Below, piece after piece: positions 2,981 through 5,280 of a stretch of 5,280 nucleotides of DNA (positions are counted from its first letter, which is position 1; each line of letters begins with the position of its first letter). Origin of the DNA: DASPKA01 sp035628335. GTDB taxonomy: Bacteria > Patescibacteriota > Doudnabacteria > UBA920. A program made the position numbers and the translations under genes. The DNA is taken from assembly GCA_035628335.1 (NCBI GenBank), contig DASPKA010000035.1, forward strand, positions 1 through 5,280, given 5' to 3'. The notes under the pieces are model-generated. The model was given only the letters and a program-made list of their open reading frames with translations. It did no database searches and was not told where the DNA came from.

Positions 2981-5280
2981 TTAGTTAGTCACTACCCTGC
3001 TGCCGCTGTACTCAACTTGTCCGTTTTTCTTAACTTTCTTAGTGATGCTCATATTCTTTTCAATCACTAAGGCTCGAGCTTGAACATCGTCTATGTCATC
3101 ATCGTCTTCTGAGTTTTGTGTTGCGCTGACTACCTTTCGTTGAAAATTCTTGAAGATGGCAGTGTAGATAGAAGTCGAGCCGTCAACAAACTTAGCGATT
3201 ACCATGAACTTGCCGGCATGATCTTCACCAACCAAACAGGTGCCAGTGGAATCAGTAGTGCATTGACCAACCAAGCCGTGTCCATTTTCAAAGATTATCC
3301 CTGACATGTCTTTGGCTGGTCGCTTGCTACTATACGCTGAGACAAAGGCTGCAGAGTCTCTGTCAAAGATACGGACAATAGCACCTTGAAGCGGCGTGGT
3401 GCAGTTTTCCTTGGGTTTGCCATTTTGATCATATCCACACACCCCAGTTTTTTCCTGATCAACAATATTCATGGTGAAGTTAATTTTGTCAGCTACTGGA
3501 CAACCGTTGCGATCCGCTGGACCCTGCACGTTGATACATTGGTCAACTGCATCTTGTACCCCATCACCATCTGAGTCAGTGATTACGGGCTTGATATTCC
3601 AAATATAGTCAGCGGGTGATGCATCTTCATTGCCTACTGCGTCTGTGGCAAATACCGCAAAGGTATGTGTGCCAACGGACAAACCACTGAAAGTAACACC
3701 GCTTACGCATGCAGCAAACGCTCCACTATCTAACTTACACATAAAGGTGCTGGTTGGTTCTGTCGCGTGGAAGGTAAACGTCGCGCTAGTGTTCGTCGCA
3801 CCAGAGGCAGGAGCAGTATCAACTACCGTGTCAGGTGCAGTTGTGTCGAGAATGATAGTATCACTGGCTTCACTGCTTACATTTCCAACGGTGTCTTTGA
3901 AAAGAACCAGAACTGTCTTGTTACCATCCGTAGGCGGTAGCGTGACCTGCTTTGCGGTAGTAAAGGGCTCAAAGGTTTCGGTATCAAGCATGCCATCAAG
4001 TGAAATCTGCATCTCTGCACAACCGGTTCCCGCATCTTCACAGGTTAGTGTTAAGGTGACTTGTGTGTTTTTGGTAGCCGCATCTCCGTTATTAATGAGC
4101 ACGGTACCGGTGGGCACGGTTGAATCAACAGACCAGATGAAACTGGCTGGAGTTGGATCAGTATTACCTGCCTCGTCAGTTGCTTTGACTACAAAGGAAT
4201 GCTGCCCATCGGTGAGTGCAGTGTAACTCTTCGGGCTTACACATGCATCAAATGCACCACCATCCAGCTGGCAGAGGAAAGAACTGTTTAACTCAGTTGA
4301 GTGGAAGGTGAAAGTTGCGTTAGGGGTATTTGCAGAAGTTACTGGAGTGGAATCAATAACAGTATCTGGAGCTGTGTTGTCAACTACATATGTTCCAGTT
4401 ACGTGGGATATATTTCCCGCTGCATCGACCGCTGTAACTTTTTCATTGTGCGTACCTTCAACCACAGGACCCCCTGCTGGCTGGTTGAAGACCCAGGTGC
4501 CAATCTGACCAGGAGCCAAAGATCCGCTAAAGGAAACAAAGCTTGCGGGTACGTTGATGGTTTCATCAAGTGCAGTAACTGCATTTTGGTCAGCAAAGCC
4601 GCTCGTTTCATCTTGCGCTACTACAGTCACAACCACATGATTTGCTGATTGAGTGACCTGGGGTATGATTGATACAATCGTAACCGAAGCGCCGGTACGG
4701 TCGAGCGTTATAGTGCCGTCATCAAGCGTGATGCTGTTTCCGAGCGAATCTGTGGCCGTGTCTTCAATTGTGTATACCCCATCCGGTGCCAGAGCTTGCG
4801 AAGGAAAATCAAACGTAGCCGAGTACAGGCCGGATTGTAAACTCAAATTCACAAAGCCAACAACACTGGTTGCAGGATGTGGGCCTTTGATGGTAGCGCT
4901 GACGCTGGCCACGCTTGTTGCGTCTGTTACTGTTTTAGTAATCGTTATGCGGACCGTGCCGTTTGCTAAGCTAGGCACAACGGTGACGTTAGAGATGACT
5001 GGCGCTGTGCTGTCAATTGTCCAGGCATGCGTTGCTGGAGTTTGATCAACATTACCAACTGCATCAATCGCGCGCACAGCAAAAGTGTGGGAACCATCTC
5101 CGAGCGAAGAAAACTCAACTGTACCAGAGCACGGTGCAAAGTTCCCACTGTCAAGCTTGCACTCAAAGGTGCTGCCCGCTTCAGGAGAGTGGAAGGTAAA
5201 GAGTGCGGTTGTGCTGTTCGTAATTGAGTCCGGCCCCGAATCAATAATCGTATCCGGCGCCGTAGTGTCTAGGAGTATAA
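2981..5280 (-). CDS. Modular Ig-like/thrombospondin-3 surface protein, C-terminal 765 residues (partial)
   Basis: A large extracytoplasmic protein whose frame is open to the right edge; start and signal peptide lie outside. Counting from the first full codon (5276-5278), six Ig-like modules follow, each beginning near a D-x-T-A/V/G-P/A joint: A (4-88), B (89-192), C (193-299), D (300-384), E (385-477) and F (478-567). A, D and F are one type, with FTFHS/A-E, a Cys-x-LD-G-F-C core and a T/S-F-A/V-V-A-TDxxGN end. They belong to the bacterial Ig-like repeats common in adhesins and cell-surface proteins. Residues 568-597 (DSDGDGVQDAVDQC onward) form a thrombospondin type-3 motif with acidic calcium ligands. 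Residues 598-765 form a beta-rich C-terminal domain with four cysteines, an acidic run (SEDDDDIDD) and a lysine-rich tail. No LPxTG, membrane anchor or sorting signal is visible at the end. The likely role is cell-surface structure or adhesion. Confidence 0.88.
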   Translation of the reverse strand, partial: ILLDTTAPDTIIDSGPDSITNSTTALFTFHSPEAGSTFECKLDSGNFAPCSGTVEFSSLGDGSHTFAVRAIDAVGNVDQTPATHAWTIDSTAPVISNVTVVPSLANGTVRITITKTVTDATSVASVSATIKGPHPATSVVGFVNLSLQSGLYSATFDFPSQALAPDGVYTIEDTATDSLGNSITLDDGTITLDRTGASVTIVSIIPQVTQSANHVVVTVVAQDETSGFADQNAVTALDETINVPASFVSFSGSLAPGQIGTWVFNQPAGGPVVEGTHNEKVTAVDAAGNISHVTGTYVVDNTAPDTVIDSTPVTSANTPNATFTFHSTELNSSFLCQLDGGAFDACVSPKSYTALTDGQHSFVVKATDEAGNTDPTPASFIWSVDSTVPTGTVLINNGDAATKNTQVTLTLTCEDAGTGCAEMQISLDGMLDTETFEPFTTAKQVTLPPTDGNKTVLVLFKDTVGNVSSEASDTIILDTTAPDTVVDTAPASGATNTSATFTFHATEPTSTFMCKLDSGAFAACVSGVTFSGLSVGTHTFAVFATDAVGNEDASPADYIWNIKPVITDSDGDGVQDAVDQCINVQGPADRNGCPVADKINFTMNIVDQEKTGVCGYDQNGKPKENCTTPLQGAIVRIFDRDSAAFVSAYSSKRPAKDMSGIIFENGHGLVGQCTTDSTGTCLVGEDHAGKFMVIAKFVDGSTSIYTAIFKNFQRKVVSATQNSEDDDDIDDVQARALVIEKNMSITKKVKKNGQVEYSGSRVVTN
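3488..3577 (-). other. Thrombospondin type-3 calcium-binding motif
   Basis: The encoded stretch DSDGDGVQDAVDQC followed by GPADRNGCP has the DxDxDGxxDxxDxC spacing of thrombospondin type-3 repeats. The acidic side chains should bind calcium and the two cysteines probably bond. It links the Ig-like modules to the C-terminal domain. Confidence 0.8.
3578..3847 (-). repeat. Ig-like module F (type 1)
   Basis: DTTAPDTVVDTAP to YIWNI plus a short linker, with cysteines in MCKLD and AACVS and the AVFATDAVGN strand. It is the third copy of the type seen in A and D and directly precedes the thrombospondin-3 motif. Confidence 0.75.
4127..4381 (-). repeat. Ig-like module D (type 1, 85 residues)
   Basis: DNTAPDTVIDSTP to FIWSV, the same length as module A and with the same pair of cysteines (LCQLD and DACVS). 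It is separated from A by two modules of other types (B and C). Confidence 0.75.
5015..5269 (-). repeat. Ig-like module A (type 1, 85 residues)
   Basis: The first complete module, from DTTAPDTIIDSGP to HAWTI. It shares the DTxxD opening, the TFHSPE strand, the paired cysteines (ECKLD and APCSG) and the AVRAIDAVGN closing strand with modules D and F. Confidence 0.75.

Noticed and set aside
3630..4226. 198-codon plus-strand open frame opposite the surface-protein gene
   Set aside because: It is antisense to clear Ig-like modules, low in complexity (Val/Ser/Thr rich), has no ribosome site, and mirrors the repeated codons of the real gene.
5075..5077. GTG at 5077 as the start of the surface protein
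   Set aside because: The frame continues upstream without a stop to the window edge and encodes the rest of Ig-like module A, so this valine is internal.

Overview
The window looks like a piece of a bacterial genome with moderate-GC genes and a very AT-rich intergenic space. Every complete gene stops at TAA, no in-frame TGA occurs, and the code reads as standard. Strong Shine-Dalgarno sites precede three of the four visible starts. A TrmB-type regulator in a bacterium, a divergent PfkB kinase and a large Ig-like/thrombospondin-3 surface protein together suggest a Candidate Phyla Radiation (Patescibacteria-like) organism. That placement is inference; no rRNA or marker gene is present to prove it.

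Layout from left to right. Positions 1-10 hold the first codons of a minus-strand gene that continues outside the window, recognised by its strong ribosome site. Positions 96-136 hold an intrinsic terminator that overlaps the end of the kinase gene. Positions 123-1061 (minus) encode a PfkB-family sugar kinase of the FruK/LacC type. Positions 1081-1830 (minus) encode a TrmB-family regulator only 19 bases upstream of the kinase, so the two form one operon. Positions 1831-2175 are a 345-base divergent intergenic region. It holds a good sigma-70-type promoter for the operon (TTGACA, 17 bases, TATATT), an unusually structured leader of about 160 bases, and a 23-base palindrome next to the promoter. 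Positions 2176-2841 (plus) encode a 221-residue protein that I do not recognise and that may be an internally duplicated alpha/beta protein. Positions 2846-2967 hold two strong hairpins, the second a bidirectional terminator between convergent genes. Positions 2981-5280 (minus) encode the last 765 residues of a secreted modular protein: six Ig-like modules, a calcium-binding type thrombospondin-3 motif and a cysteine-containing C-terminal domain. Its N-terminus lies beyond the right edge.

How it works together. The regulator and kinase probably form a sugar-responsive unit in which the TrmB-like protein senses a sugar or sugar derivative. The leader upstream of the regulator is the most interesting part. 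It has a long-range 11-bp stem followed by a U-rich stretch, a competing short hairpin, a further hairpin, and a short open frame behind a Shine-Dalgarno sequence. The regulator itself lacks a Shine-Dalgarno site. This resembles an attenuator or riboswitch-type control element and matches no known class that I recognise. The surface protein appears functionally unrelated to the operon.
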